This document shows positions 42,230 through 51,765 of a stretch of DNA of 64,000 nucleotides, one piece after another. Source of the stretch: Lachnospiraceae bacterium (lineage in GTDB: Bacteria; Bacillota_A; Clostridia; Lachnospirales; Lachnospiraceae); the NCBI GenBank assembly GCA_017522685.1, contig JAFWYN010000030.1, forward strand, positions 1 to 64,000, read 5' to 3'. The notes beneath the pieces were generated by a model, which made no database searches, was not told the DNA's origin, and worked only from the letters and a program-made list of their open reading frames with translations. The position numbers were made by a program, and so were the translations under genes. How positions within the stretch are numbered: the stretch's first letter is position 1; the number at the start of each line of letters is the position of its first letter.

Positions 42230-42619
42230 ATGTTATCGGAAAAATTAAAACAATTAAGGAATGAATCAGGATTAACACAAGAACAGGTTGCGGAAAAGTT
42301 AAATTGTACACGTTCTGCAATTGCGAGATGGGAAACAGATAAAGGTATTCCTGATATAACAAATCTCATTGAGATTAGTGAGTTATACAATGTTACTATA
42401 GATGAACTTATTAAGGATAATGAGAAAGTTGAACAAAAAGTTAAGGCAGACTCAAAGGCAAAAAAATGGCACTTATTAGTAATAATATATTTGATTGCCA
42501 TTGTTGCATATATTGCTTATTTTGTAATTGTACATAGAATTTTTATGGTAGGTTTTCTTGTTGCAACTTTATTTATGTTAGGGATAGAACTTTGGGTGTT
42601 TATTAGAAAAAGAGCATAG
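42230..42619 (+). CDS. XRE regulator with two C-terminal membrane helices
   Basis: This encodes 129 residues. HTH (1-65): LRNESGLTQEQVAEKLNCTRSAIARWETDKG. A charged linker (KDNEKVEQKVKADSKAKK) leads to two transmembrane helices (LLVIIYLIAIVAYIAYFVIV, VGFLVATLFMLGIELWVFI). It resembles the regulator at 224-787. GGAGG precedes the ATG. It closes the AT-rich run. Confidence 0.82.
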   Translation: MLSEKLKQLRNESGLTQEQVAEKLNCTRSAIARWETDKGIPDITNLIEISELYNVTIDELIKDNEKVEQKVKADSKAKKWHLLVIIYLIAIVAYIAYFVIVHRIFMVGFLVATLFMLGIELWVFIRKRA

Positions 42620-42624
42620 TTATA

Positions 42625-42648
42625 CACTTGAAACTTTCAGTTTTACAA
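42625..42648 (+). repeat. cassette-region repeat, copy F (fragment)
   Basis: CACTTGAAACTTTCAGTTTTAC keeps only AACTTTCAG of the repeat. It marks the point where composition returns to the genome norm, so it may be the right boundary. Confidence 0.4.
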
Positions 42649-42711
42649 ATCATACGCCATGCCGACACATCGCAAGCTTTCGCATATTTGTTGTCGTGGC
42701 CAGGCGCCCCC

Positions 42712-42739
42712 TTGACATTTTTTTCCACTATGCTATAAT
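42712..42739 (+). promoter_or_regulatory. promoter of the Mn riboswitch/mntP unit
   Basis: TTGACA (42712-42717), 16-base spacer, TATAAT (42734-42739). Confidence 0.82.
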
Positions 42740-42745
42740 GATACC

Positions 42746-42828
42746 TAGTCAAGAGGGAGTAATCAGTACACTTCGGTGTATAGTACAATCGACATACTGG
42801 TGCGGATGCGCACCCGGTTTTACTTGAA
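42746..42828 (+). ncRNA. yybP-ykoY (Mn2+) riboswitch
   Basis: AGTCAAGAGGGAGTA carries the first binding loop (GGGAGTA) and CGACATACTGG the second; the ends TCAAG/CTTGA close stem P1. The class senses Mn(II) and is typically found before mntP, as here. Confidence 0.93.
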
Positions 42829-42833
42829 ATGAT

Positions 42834-42877
42834 GAGACTTAAGACCAGTGAAAAGCTGGTCCGAAGTCTCTTTTTTT
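42834..42877 (+). terminator. expression-platform terminator of the Mn riboswitch
   Basis: The arms GAGACTT...AAGTCTC and GACCAG/CTGGTC form a long stem (42834-42848 with 42856-42870) followed by TTTTTTT. Readthrough should require Mn binding. Confidence 0.88.
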
Positions 42878-42967
42878 GTAACAGTGACGCGGCGAGCGCC
42901 GGCGTGATGCCTAAGATGATTATTTTCGGATAAATAGGTTACTATTATCATATGGAGGAACGCTTTT

Positions 42968-43531
42968 ATGAGTTTAGTGGAATTGTTTTTGGCAGCGGTA
43001 GGTTTGTCCATGGATGCCTTTGCAGTATCTGTTTGTAAGGGATTGTCGCTGGGGAAAATCAAGTGGAAGCATATGTGCATCGCAGGCCTTTGGTTTGGCG
43101 GATTTCAGGCATTGATGCCGGCCATAGGGTATTTTTTCGGCAACTTTTTCGCAGATGTGGTTAATAAATGTTCTCATTGGATTGCGTTTATCCTTCTGGC
43201 AATCACCGGCGGCAATATGATCAAAGAAGCTTTAAGCAAAGACGAGGAAGAAATGGATGCCTCTATGACGGTGAAGTCCATGTTCATACTGGCCGTTGCT
43301 ACCAGTATCGACGCTTTGGCCATGGGTGTCACCTATGCCTGTATGCAAGTGCAGATTATCTGGGCGGTATTGTTTATCGGCGTAGTGACCTTTACCTTGT
43401 CCGCAATGGGCGTGAAGGTGGGGAGTGTATTTGGTACCAAATACAAATCCAAGGCTGAGTTTTTCGGCGGTTTGGTATTACTTATCATTGGCATAAAGAT
43501 TTTACTGGAAGGTTTGGGAATTTTCGGTTAA
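42968..43531 (+). CDS. mntP: manganese efflux pump MntP
   Basis: This encodes 187 residues with six transmembrane helices. Conserved aspartates lie in the duplicated SMDAFAVS (about 15) and TSIDALAMG (about 110). It exports Mn(II). The riboswitch upstream fits exactly. GGAGGAA precedes the ATG. The rsmH gene follows after 24 bp and may be co-transcribed. Confidence 0.96.
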   Translation: MSLVELFLAAVGLSMDAFAVSVCKGLSLGKIKWKHMCIAGLWFGGFQALMPAIGYFFGNFFADVVNKCSHWIAFILLAITGGNMIKEALSKDEEEMDASMTVKSMFILAVATSIDALAMGVTYACMQVQIIWAVLFIGVVTFTLSAMGVKVGSVFGTKYKSKAEFFGGLVLLIIGIKILLEGLGIFG

Positions 43532-43555
43532 ACTGTAAGATAAAGGAGGCCGATT

Positions 43556-44626
43556 ATGGAACAACAGACAGGTGAGCATAAGCGTAGGGTGAGGTACTCA
43601 GGTACCCATCCGAAGAAATACAGTGAAAAATATAAGGAGCATAATCCGGAGAAGTACGGTGACACCATTTCCAAGGTCATCAGCAAGGGCAGTACGCCGG
43701 CAGGTATGCACATATCCATTATGGTGCAGGAGATATTGGATTTCCTGCAGATTAAGCCCGGCCAGTGGGGGCTGGATTGTACTCTTGGCTACGGCGGACA
43801 TACCAGGCAGATGCTGAAGTGTTTGCAGGGCGAAGGACATATTTATGGTTTGGATGTGGACCCCATCGAGTCGGCAAAGACCAAAGAGCGACTGGCAGAC
43901 CAAGGCTTCGGTGAGGAGCTACTTACGGTGAAGCTGATTAACTTTGCAGAAATTGATAAGGTGGCAGAGGAAGCCGGACGGAAGTTTGATTTCGTGCTTG
44001 CGGATTTGGGCGTTTCCTCCATGCAGATTGACAATCCGGAAAGAGGCTTTACTTACAAGGTGGAGGGACCTTTGGATTTGCGTTTGGACCCTACCAAGGG
44101 TGTGAGTGCGGCGAAACGACTGGAGAGTATCTCGAAGGAAGAGTTGCAGTACATGCTGATTGAAAATTCCGACGAACCCTATGCCTATGAGATTGCGGAT
44201 AAAATCGTAACCGGTATGAAACGTGGTAAGAAAATTGAGACTACTACCCAGTTAAAGGAAGCCATCGAAGAGACTCTGATGAGCATTCGGGAGGTGGCTA
44301 AGGCTTCCGAAAAAGATCGTAAGGAAATCGTAAAAAAGACTTGCCAGAGAGTGTTCCAGGCTTTGCGTATCGATGTAAACAATGAGTATGAGGTATTGCA
44401 CAGCCTGTTAGAGAAGCTGCCGGATATCTTAAATCCCGGCGGCAGAGTGGCTATTCTTACCTTCCATTCCGGTGAGGACAGACTGGTGAAGAAGTCCTTC
44501 AAACAGTGGAAAAAGGAAGGGGTATACAGTGAGGTGGCAGAGGAAGTGGTACGTCCCTCCGCGGAGGAGTGCAATCGTAACCCCAGAGCCCGTTCCACCA
44601 AGATGCGCTGGGCTGTAAAGGCCTAG
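43556..44626 (+). CDS. rsmH: 16S rRNA m4C1402 methyltransferase RsmH (paralogue with N-terminal extension)
   Basis: This encodes 356 residues. The RsmH core begins at about residue 50 (HISIMVQEIL) with LGYGGHTRQML (SAM loop), DVDPIE, FDFVLADLGVSSMQID, RGFTYKVEGPLDLR and LTFHSGEDRLVKKSF. It is longer than the usual ~310 by a basic N-terminal extension (HKRRVRYSGTHPKKYSEKY). RsmH normally sits in the dcw cell-division cluster; here it follows mntP, so a second copy is likely. Confidence 0.92.
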   Translation: MEQQTGEHKRRVRYSGTHPKKYSEKYKEHNPEKYGDTISKVISKGSTPAGMHISIMVQEILDFLQIKPGQWGLDCTLGYGGHTRQMLKCLQGEGHIYGLDVDPIESAKTKERLADQGFGEELLTVKLINFAEIDKVAEEAGRKFDFVLADLGVSSMQIDNPERGFTYKVEGPLDLRLDPTKGVSAAKRLESISKEELQYMLIENSDEPYAYEIADKIVTGMKRGKKIETTTQLKEAIEETLMSIREVAKASEKDRKEIVKKTCQRVFQALRIDVNNEYEVLHSLLEKLPDILNPGGRVAILTFHSGEDRLVKKSFKQWKKEGVYSEVAEEVVRPSAEECNRNPRARSTKMRWAVKA

Positions 44627-44682
44627 AGAGAATTACCTGAAGAGAAAGTAACAGTACCTGAAAGAACTGTGAGGAGATAGAT

Positions 44683-46173
44683 ATGCTGTTTAATTCTTTG
44701 AGCTTTTTAATATTTTTTCCTATTGTACTTTTCATCTATTTCGTAATACCCCAAAAGATCAGGTATTTTTGGCTATTGATTACCAGCTATTTCTTTTACA
44801 TGGGCTGGAATGCTAAGTATTCCCTGCTTTTATTGCTTTCGACAGTGGTGACTTACGGGGCAGGCCTTCTACTATATAAGTGTAAGGACAAGCCGGTGCA
44901 CAAAAAATGTATTGTGGCAGCGGGACTGCTGGTCAATTTCGGTATTTTGTTTTTGTTTAAGTATTTGGACTTTGTGGTGGATACCATACAAAGCGTTGGA
45001 GCAAAGATAGGCATTACCATTGCGGAGCCTTCCTTTAGTCTGCTTTTGCCGGTGGGTATTTCCTTCTATATTTTCCAGGCAGTAGGCTATATGGTGGATA
45101 TTTACAGAGAAAAGTTGGAGCCGGAGAAGAATCTTTTGAAATATGCGTTATTCGTATCCTATTTCCCACAGCTGGTGGCAGGACCCATCGAAAGAAGTAC
45201 CCGACTTCTGCCGCAACTAAAGAATCTGGACAAAATCAAGGTTTGGAATTTGGATAGGATTCGCAGTGGTGCCCTGGTAATGCTGTACGGATACCTGTTA
45301 AAGATGGTAATTGCAGACCGGGCAGCCCTTCTGGTGGATACAGTTTTCCATGCCAATTATTATTCCCAATATGTGGGATTTACCGCTTTGGTGGGAGCTG
45401 TTTTGTTTTCCGTTCAGATTTATTGTGACTTTGCAGGCTATACCTATATTGCTATCGGTGCCTCGAAAATCCTGGGTGTGGAGCTGATGAATAACTTTAA
45501 TACCCCTTATCTGGCTACCTCCATTAAGGACTTCTGGGACAGATGGCATATTTCCCTGACCTCCTGGTTCCGGGATTATTTGTATTTCCCCTTGGGCGGC
45601 AGCAGAAAAGGAAAGTTACGTAAATATGTGAATATCATGATTGTATTTTCCGTGAGTGGATTGTGGCATGGTGCGGCTTGGCATTATGTGGTCTGGGGCA
45701 TGCTTCACGGCGCTTTGCGAGTGGCGGAGGAGATCACAGAGAAGCTTCGGACCAAGGTGACGCAAGTTTTGCAGATAAATACGGCGGTACTGTCATACAA
45801 AGCATTCCGTGTATGTGTGACCTTTTTCCTGGTGACCATAGCTTGGGTATTTTTCCGGGCAGAAAGCATTGGGCAGGCGTTGGATTTGATTAAGAATATG
45901 CTGACGGTTTGGAACCCCTGGGTATTGTTTGATAATTCCCTTTTAGGCTTGGGCTTGGACGGTAAGGATTGGAATGTACTTTTGTTCGCATTGTTGGTAA
46001 TCTTTGTAAAGGAATGCTTTCAATACAAAAAGGTATCCTTGTCCGGGAAGTTTGCAGAGCAGAACCTTTTGTTTCAGTGGGGATTTTTCCTGGCGGGCAT
46101 CCTGTTTATCATGGTATTTGGCATCTACGGACCGGCTTACAGCGCGGCACAGTTTATATATTTTCAGTTCTGA
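44683..46173 (+). CDS. MBOAT-family O-acyltransferase (AlgI/DltB type)
   Basis: This encodes 496 residues with about 11-12 transmembrane helices. Family marks: FNSLSFLIFFPIVLFIYF start, LLPVGISFYIFQAVGYMVDIYR, YFPQLVAGPIERSTRLLPQ, and the catalytic histidine in SGLWHGAAWHYVVWG. It moves acyl groups across the membrane for polysaccharide or teichoic-type acetylation. The SGNH-like partner follows after 15 bp. GAGGAGA precedes the ATG. Confidence 0.93.
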   Translation: MLFNSLSFLIFFPIVLFIYFVIPQKIRYFWLLITSYFFYMGWNAKYSLLLLLSTVVTYGAGLLLYKCKDKPVHKKCIVAAGLLVNFGILFLFKYLDFVVDTIQSVGAKIGITIAEPSFSLLLPVGISFYIFQAVGYMVDIYREKLEPEKNLLKYALFVSYFPQLVAGPIERSTRLLPQLKNLDKIKVWNLDRIRSGALVMLYGYLLKMVIADRAALLVDTVFHANYYSQYVGFTALVGAVLFSVQIYCDFAGYTYIAIGASKILGVELMNNFNTPYLATSIKDFWDRWHISLTSWFRDYLYFPLGGSRKGKLRKYVNIMIVFSVSGLWHGAAWHYVVWGMLHGALRVAEEITEKLRTKVTQVLQINTAVLSYKAFRVCVTFFLVTIAWVFFRAESIGQALDLIKNMLTVWNPWVLFDNSLLGLGLDGKDWNVLLFALLVIFVKECFQYKKVSLSGKFAEQNLLFQWGFFLAGILFIMVFGIYGPAYSAAQFIYFQF

Positions 46174-46188
46174 TGGGAGGAGCGTAAT

Positions 46189-47133
46189 ATGAGAAAGAAA
46201 TGTTATATCATCATTTTATTCCTTCTGTTTTGGGCGGTTTTGATTCCGGCGGTATTCAGGATTTCTTATGTGCTGCGGGAGAAGGAAGGAACGAATATTC
46301 AGGACAATTTTAAGCAATTAGAGCCGGACAGTGTGGATATGATTTTTATCGGCAGCAGTCACCAGTTCTGTACCATCAATCCGGATTTATTGTATGAGGA
46401 GTACGGGATTAACAGCTTTATGCTGGCTACTTCAGCGCAGACCATACCCATGTCATATTATGCGACCATGGAGGCCATAGAGCTACAGCATCCCAAGGCC
46501 ATCGTATTGGAGGCGCTTTACTGTACCAATGATTTCCGAACCGTAACGCCGGAGATGTCTCATACCTTCTTTGACGGCATGCCCCGATGTGAAGCCAGGA
46601 AGCTGGCTATTGAGGATTTGATAGAGCCGGAGGAGCAGATTTATTATTATTTGAATCTGGGACGTTATCATACCCGTTGGAAGGATTTGGGTCAGAAGGA
46701 CTTTATGAGCAATCTTAATTCGCCCCGGGGAAGATATTATTCGGAGGAGACAAAGTATAACTGGCAGATTCCTGTGATTTCCAAGGATGAGAAGGAACCT
46801 ATGCCGGAAGAGATGCTGAAATATCTGGATATGCTGGTTGAGCTTTGCAAGGAGAATAAAGTGGAGCTGATTATGTATGTGGCGCCCTTTAACTCCTTAT
46901 ATGATGAAGAAAACACCAGAGAAGATTTGTTCCGCAGACAGAGGATATTTAACTGGCTGGAGGACTATACCGGGGAAAAGGGTCTTCGATATTATAATCT
47001 GTTTTATGAAATACCGGAAATGAATCTGGATGGTATGACAGACTACAAAGACTCCCAGCATTTCAACTGCTATGGTCAGGAGAAAGTAACCCGTTACATG
47101 GCAGAAAAGGGATATTTGAGTATTAGTGAATAG
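46189..47133 (+). CDS. membrane-anchored SGNH-like acetyltransfer partner
   Basis: This encodes 314 residues. An N-terminal anchor (CYIIILFLLFWAVLIPAVFRI) is followed by an extracytoplasmic SGNH-like domain: nucleophile region IFIGSSHQFC, and the C-terminal D..H pair in DYKDSQHFN. It resembles AlgJ/AlgX- and DltD-like partners that pass the acetyl group from the MBOAT protein to an exported polymer. The polymer is unknown; no glycosyltransferases are nearby. Confidence 0.82.
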   Translation: MRKKCYIIILFLLFWAVLIPAVFRISYVLREKEGTNIQDNFKQLEPDSVDMIFIGSSHQFCTINPDLLYEEYGINSFMLATSAQTIPMSYYATMEAIELQHPKAIVLEALYCTNDFRTVTPEMSHTFFDGMPRCEARKLAIEDLIEPEEQIYYYLNLGRYHTRWKDLGQKDFMSNLNSPRGRYYSEETKYNWQIPVISKDEKEPMPEEMLKYLDMLVELCKENKVELIMYVAPFNSLYDEENTREDLFRRQRIFNWLEDYTGEKGLRYYNLFYEIPEMNLDGMTDYKDSQHFNCYGQEKVTRYMAEKGYLSISE

Positions 47134-47150
47134 TGATTAGGGAAAGAAAG

Positions 47151-47183
47151 AACCGCCGCAGTGTATAGCACTGTGGCGGTTTT
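47151..47183. terminator. bidirectional terminator between the MBOAT pair and trpA
   Basis: AACCGCCGCAGTG and CACTGTGGCGGTT form a 13-bp stem (one G-U) with a 5-base loop and a short T-run on each side. It separates two convergent operons. Confidence 0.85.
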
Positions 47184-47190
47184 AAATATC

Positions 47191-47958
47191 TTACAAACTT
47201 TCTACGGTTTTCTTTACATAATCAAAAATCGGTCCGGCTGCTTCATTGCCATGTTTTGCGATAATATTTACGATAGCATTTTCTACCACAAAGCCATCGG
47301 CGATAGTTTCGTACTCAGCTTCCGGATAGTGTACGCCGATTTCAAGGATAACAGGTGTATCGGTTACGCTGCGGACCTCCGCTACGATACCGGAGATATC
47401 GGTGATGATATCATTACGGGCATCGAAGGCATTCATGGAAGGCAATACATAAATATATCCCTTAGCTTCCTCTGCGATCATGCGGATGCGGCTCTTGCTT
47501 GCAGGTGCTACCAAAGAGATGATATCCACGTCGTACTTCTCTGCGAAAGGAAGAAGCTCGCTTCTTTCATCATAAGGCATGTCGGGAATGATAAGGCCGC
47601 TAACGCCGGTCTCAGCACATTTCGCCATGAATTCTTCATAACCGAATTTGTATACCGGATTCAAATAGGACATAAGCACGATGGGCACGGATATTTTATC
47701 CTTTACGCGGGCCAGCATGTCGAAAATCATATCGGTGGTACAGCCACCCTCCGCAGAAAGGGCCCGCACGTTAGCTTCCTGTACTACAGGGCTTTCTGCG
47801 ATAGGATCGGAAAAAGGTACACCAATTTCGATAACGGATGCGCCGGCCTTTTCCATAGTGATGATAAATTCCTCGGTCTTTGCCAGGGAAGGGTCACCTG
47901 CGGTCAGGAACCCTACAAATGCTTTTTTATTTTTGAATGCGTCACGAATCTTACTCAT
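47191..47958 (-). CDS. trpA: tryptophan synthase alpha subunit
   Basis: This encodes 255 residues of a TIM barrel: [25 protein letters not shown] (catalytic Glu and Asp), [26 protein letters not shown]. It cleaves indole-3-glycerol phosphate to indole. It overlaps trpB by 8 bp. trpB-trpA stand alone here under a Trp T-box; the other trp genes are not in the window. Confidence 0.96.
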   Translation of the reverse strand: MSKIRDAFKNKKAFVGFLTAGDPSLAKTEEFIITMEKAGASVIEIGVPFSDPIAESPVVQEANVRALSAEGGCTTDMIFDMLARVKDKISVPIVLMSYLNPVYKFGYEEFMAKCAETGVSGLIIPDMPYDERSELLPFAEKYDVDIISLVAPASKSRIRMIAEEAKGYIYVLPSMNAFDARNDIITDISGIVAEVRSVTDTPVILEIGVHYPEAEYETIADGFVVENAIVNIIAKHGNEAAGPIFDYVKKTVESL

Positions 47959-49135
47959 GTAAATCTACCCCCCTATATCTCGCAATTGCGGCAACGTCCT
48001 TGTCTCCACGACCGGACAGACAGCAGATAATGATTTGGTCCTTACTCATAGTAGGAGCCAGCTTCATCACATGTGCTACAGCATGGGAGCTTTCGATAGC
48101 AGCGATGATACCTTCGGTTCTTGCAATATATTCAAATGCTTCTACAGCTTCTTCGTCGGTAACAGGTACATACTGTGCTCTTCCGATATCATGCAGATAA
48201 GCATGCTCGGGACCTACACCCGGATAGTCCAAACCTGCGGAAATAGAGTATACCGGTGCAATCTGACCATATTCATCCTGACAGAAGTAAGACTTCATAC
48301 CATGGAAAATACCTAAGCTACCGGTAGAAACCGTAGCCGCGGTTTTGTCAGTATCTACACCAAGACCTGCCGCCTCACAGCCAATCAGCTTCACGGATTC
48401 ATCCTTGATAAATTCATAGAACATACCCATAGCATTGCTTCCGCCGCCTACACAAGCCATAACCACGTCAGGAAGCTTACCTTCCTTCTCCAGAATCTGT
48501 GCACGTGCTTCACGGCTGATAACACTCTGGAAATCACGTACAATCATGGGGAAGGGATGAGGACCCATTACGGAACCCAGTACATACAGGGTATCGTCCA
48601 TACGGGTGGTCCATTCTCTCATACATTCGTTAACGGCATCTTTTAAGGTACGGGTACCGGTCATAACCGGGTTTACCTTAGCCCCCAGAAGCTCCATACG
48701 ATATACATTCAGAGCCTGACGGATAGTATCCTCCTCGCCCATGAAAATTTCACATTCCAATCCTAAAAGGGCTGCAGCCGTAGCGGTTGCCACGCCATGC
48801 TGGCCGGCGCCGGTTTCTGCGATAATACGGGTCTTACCCATTTTCTTTGCCAAAAGTGCCTGACCAAGTACGTTGTTGATTTTGTGGGAGCCGGTATGGT
48901 TCAGATCCTCACGTTTGAAATAAATCTTAGCTCCGCCCAAATCCTTTGTCATCTTCTCTGCATAGTAGAGAAGAGAGGGTCTGCCTGCATATTCCTTCAA
49001 CAAAGTATTCAGTTCTTCATTGAATGCAGGGTCATTTTTGTAGAATTCATAAGCCTTTTCCAGCTTCAAAACTTCGTCCATAAGGGTCTCGGGAATGTAC
49101 TGACCGCCATGAACACCATATCTTCCTTTTGCCAT
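47951..49135 (-). CDS. trpB: tryptophan synthase beta subunit
   Basis: This encodes 394 residues. The PLP lysine is in [40 protein letters not shown] and [10 protein letters not shown] are all intact. It joins indole and serine to form tryptophan. The ATG at 49135 has AGGAGG upstream; the longer frame starts in the T-box leader and is rejected. Confidence 0.97.
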   Translation of the reverse strand: MAKGRYGVHGGQYIPETLMDEVLKLEKAYEFYKNDPAFNEELNTLLKEYAGRPSLLYYAEKMTKDLGGAKIYFKREDLNHTGSHKINNVLGQALLAKKMGKTRIIAETGAGQHGVATATAAALLGLECEIFMGEEDTIRQALNVYRMELLGAKVNPVMTGTRTLKDAVNECMREWTTRMDDTLYVLGSVMGPHPFPMIVRDFQSVISREARAQILEKEGKLPDVVMACVGGGSNAMGMFYEFIKDESVKLIGCEAAGLGVDTDKTAATVSTGSLGIFHGMKSYFCQDEYGQIAPVYSISAGLDYPGVGPEHAYLHDIGRAQYVPVTDEEAVEAFEYIARTEGIIAAIESSHAVAHVMKLAPTMSKDQIIICCLSGRGDKDVAAIARYRGVDLHE

Positions 49136-49154
49136 GTTAAAGTCCTCCTGTTTT

Positions 49155-49462
49155 TGAGTAAAAAAAGCGTCCTTGACAATAGTTCTGTCTATTGTCAAGG
49201 ACGGTAAAATCGTTACCGCGGTGCCACCTTGATTTGTGGAATCCACACACTCTGCAGAATACTAACATATTCTTCGCAACTTACGTATGCGTACACGTCA
49301 TAGAATACTAAGAAAGCAGGCTTTCCGTTGACTATGCCCTCCGTGGTCCATTTAATAAATAGCATTCTGCCGGCTCTCAGCCTCCCGACTCTCTGTAAGT
49401 GCCCGTTTATTTTTATCTCCACTTCAACGGTTTCAAAAATATGCAATTGTCAAAAACTCTTT
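49155..49462 (-). ncRNA. T-box leader, specifier UGG (tryptophan)
   Basis: On the minus strand stem I carries ACAGAGAGTCGGG and the specifier TGG (49350-49348, in AAATGGACC). The T-box core is AAGGTGGCACCGCGG. The terminator stem (49168-49182 with 49189-49203, 15 bp) ends in a T-run. Uncharged tRNA-Trp should relieve termination of trpBA. Confidence 0.94.
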
Positions 49463-49468
49463 TCACAT

Positions 49469-49497
49469 ATTATATGCAAGAGATTTAGAAATGTCAA
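49469..49497 (-). promoter_or_regulatory. promoter of the Trp T-box/trpBA operon
   Basis: Minus-strand TTGACA (49492-49497), 17-base spacer, TATAAT (49469-49474): a full consensus. Confidence 0.88.
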
Positions 49498-49525
49498 GTG
49501 AGTAAATCAGATTTTTGGCATATAA

Positions 49526-50893
49526 CTAATATTCGTCCAAAAGAAGCTGTACTCTGTTTTGAATAATATGAATTACTTCGTCTTTCCCTTTATCTCCTGA
49601 AAAATACGCGCCGGATTCTTCATAAATGATATTAAGGATTTCTTCTGTATTTGTAGGACAGTATTTTCCGGCTTCATAAACCTGTATGGAATCTTGCATG
49701 ACTTCTTCGGTATATTCAACCATGGTATTGGCTATACCGGCGTTAAGGTCTTTTAATAATTCTTTGTTTTGTTCAATAAACAACTCCTTGTGTGTGGGAA
49801 CTGCGCAGTAGCTTTGCCCTGTTTTGGACATGACATAGGATACAAATGCCCAAGCTCCTTCTAAATTGGAGGTGCCGGAATTGATTACAAGAGTTTCTAC
49901 ACTGGGATTATATTTGGGGTAATTGCCATCGTCAAAATAAAAATCCAACATCACCCGTCCTTCTTTTTCCAAGACTTTTTCACCGGGATAGAGCCCTATG
50001 TAACAGTGTTCCATGCGCATAATCGGCGCATATCCTTTATTTCTGTTATCTGCAAATTTCTTGGACACATCCAGAATCTTGGAAAAAAGTTCTGTTGAGA
50101 AATCGCAAGTTTTATTTTCCCAGTCAATCATGCCCCAAAGGTCTTGGGAACCGCAAAGAAAATAGTCCATAATATAGATGCCTTCTTGATAATCATTTAA
50201 GAAAATAGTGGATGAGGAGTATTTTAACAGAATATCCACCAATGATTCCAAATCCGGAATTTCTTTGTTTGGAAGTACATTTTTGTCGATTGACATACGA
50301 ACTACTTCCATGGATGGGCAAAGGCCATAAACTTGGTTATCCTTCGTTAAGGCTTTGTATGCGGGAAAGTATTTGTCATCCGTAATGTTACTTTTTGCCA
50401 TGAGAGGTGCCATATCCAACAAATACCCATCTGCAATGATTTTCTCGGAAACCGGAAAAATATCTAAGGACATAACATCCGGACCTTTTCCTGTGGAAAC
50501 GTCAATCCGTAAACGTTCTTGTACATTCTTAAATTCTGTGTCATAGGGAAATTGGGTCATTTCTATATGAAAGAGAGGATTTTCGCGATTAAAATCCGCA
50601 ACTAAATAGTTTAAAAAGCGGGTTTCATAGCCACCACAATAAAAGGAGATGATGTTTTTTCCCTTTTCTATAGCTTGTTCTTTCTCTTCCTTAGGTTCCG
50701 TAGAATAGGTGTCTTTTCGAAACGCACCGTCATCCGCCTGATAATGAATGGTAATCTCCTCTAAATCAGGTGTAGGATTTGGTGTGGTATCCGTCTTGTT
50801 GTCCGAACAGCCGGCCAAACATAAAATACTTCCCAATATAATTGTTAGGATAAATACTTTGTAAAAGTTATTAGATAAATGTGTTTTTTTCAT
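49526..50893 (-). CDS. family 1 extracellular solute-binding lipoprotein, orphan
   Basis: This encodes 455 residues. Lipoprotein signal with LAGC (about residue 29) and a Thr/Pro linker, then a sugar-binding-protein fold: LVADFNRENPLFHIEMTQFP, STGKGPDVMSLDIFPV, LEGAWAFVSYVMSKTGQ. No permease or ATPase genes adjoin it, so it either works with a transporter elsewhere or has a sensing role. AGAGGGG precedes the ATG. Confidence 0.88.
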   Translation of the reverse strand: MKKTHLSNNFYKVFILTIILGSILCLAGCSDNKTDTTPNPTPDLEEITIHYQADDGAFRKDTYSTEPKEEKEQAIEKGKNIISFYCGGYETRFLNYLVADFNRENPLFHIEMTQFPYDTEFKNVQERLRIDVSTGKGPDVMSLDIFPVSEKIIADGYLLDMAPLMAKSNITDDKYFPAYKALTKDNQVYGLCPSMEVVRMSIDKNVLPNKEIPDLESLVDILLKYSSSTIFLNDYQEGIYIMDYFLCGSQDLWGMIDWENKTCDFSTELFSKILDVSKKFADNRNKGYAPIMRMEHCYIGLYPGEKVLEKEGRVMLDFYFDDGNYPKYNPSVETLVINSGTSNLEGAWAFVSYVMSKTGQSYCAVPTHKELFIEQNKELLKDLNAGIANTMVEYTEEVMQDSIQVYEAGKYCPTNTEEILNIIYEESGAYFSGDKGKDEVIHIIQNRVQLLLDEY

Positions 50894-50920
50894 TAATGTA
50901 TACCCCTCTTTTGCATTGAT

Positions 50921-50949
50921 ATTATAAACATAAATTCTTTGAATGTCGA
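50921..50949 (-). promoter_or_regulatory. promoter of the orphan binding-protein gene
   Basis: Minus-strand TCGACA (50944-50949), 17-base spacer, TATAAT (50921-50926). Confidence 0.65.
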
Positions 50950-51120
50950 GATATTTACATATAAATTATGTTAAGCAACAGATGTCAGATGTCACCTTAG
51001 AAGATGGATTCTAAACATGGGGAAACAAAATGTATGGACAAAATAGGGGATAATTGGCTAAAATAAATTGGAACAACGCATTCAACAGAGTGCTATTTTG
51101 TAAATGAAAAGGTAAGCATT

Positions 51121-51714
51121 ATGACCGAAAAAGATTGGGACAAAAAACTGAAAATCGCTACCTGCGGGCGCATGGCTGACCATGAAGACGAGTACCATTA
51201 CCCCTATGAGCCCACACCTTACCCGGTATTGGTGCGCTTGGCAGAGAGTGGATATATTGGCAAAGAACACAAGGTGATGGACTACGGTTGCGGCAAAGGC
51301 CGTGTGGGCTTTTTCCTGCATTATAAGCTGGGTTGTTCGGTAGTGGGGGTAGAGTATGAGGAGAAAATTTATGAGCAGGCCCGAGACAACTTGAGAAACT
51401 ATGTGCGAGGTACTTCCGATGAGGTAGAGTTCGTGTGCCGGGATGCCAAGGATTTGTCGGTAAAGGATGCGGACCGCTTTTATCTTTTTAATCCGTTTTC
51501 TTTGGAGATTTTACAGTCTGTGTTGGGGAGAGTCCTGGAGTCCTATTATGAAAATTCCCGAGAGATGCAGTTGTTTTTCTATTATCCGTCGGATGAATAT
51601 GTAGCTTTTCTTATGACACAGGATGAGCTTATGTTTGTGGACGAAATTGATTGCAGCGATTTGTTTGATGGGGAGAATCAGCGAGAAAGAATACTGATAT
51701 TTGAAGTGATATAG
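51121..51714 (+). CDS. class I SAM-dependent methyltransferase
   Basis: This encodes 197 residues. SAM loop VMDYGCGKGRVGFFL, second strand SVVGVEYEEKIYEQA, then FVCRDAKDL and the motif IV region FYLFNPFSLE. NPF in place of NPPY suggests a small-molecule or O/C target rather than a DNA amino group. It is monocistronic, with a terminator at 51725. The 3' half (YYPSDEYVAFLM) has no marker for the substrate. Confidence 0.85.
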   Translation: MTEKDWDKKLKIATCGRMADHEDEYHYPYEPTPYPVLVRLAESGYIGKEHKVMDYGCGKGRVGFFLHYKLGCSVVGVEYEEKIYEQARDNLRNYVRGTSDEVEFVCRDAKDLSVKDADRFYLFNPFSLEILQSVLGRVLESYYENSREMQLFFYYPSDEYVAFLMTQDELMFVDEIDCSDLFDGENQRERILIFEVI

Positions 51715-51724
51715 TTTAGATTAG

Positions 51725-51753
51725 CAGGGCGTTATAAGCGCCCTGTTATTTTT
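51725..51753 (+). terminator. intrinsic terminator of the methyltransferase gene
   Basis: CAGGGCG and CGCCCTG form a 7-bp stem with a 7-base loop, followed by TTATTTTT. Confidence 0.85.
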
Positions 51754-51765
51754 GGAGAAAAATTC

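Noticed and set aside
39232..42648. Integron gene cassettes with attC sites
   Set aside because: The repeats lack the RYYYAAC/GTTRRRY core boxes and no integrase is present; kept only as an unexplained repeat array.
39680..42648. CRISPR array
   Set aside because: Repeat copies are hundreds of bases to over 1 kb apart with genes between them, and they diverge; spacing is not regular and no cas genes are seen.
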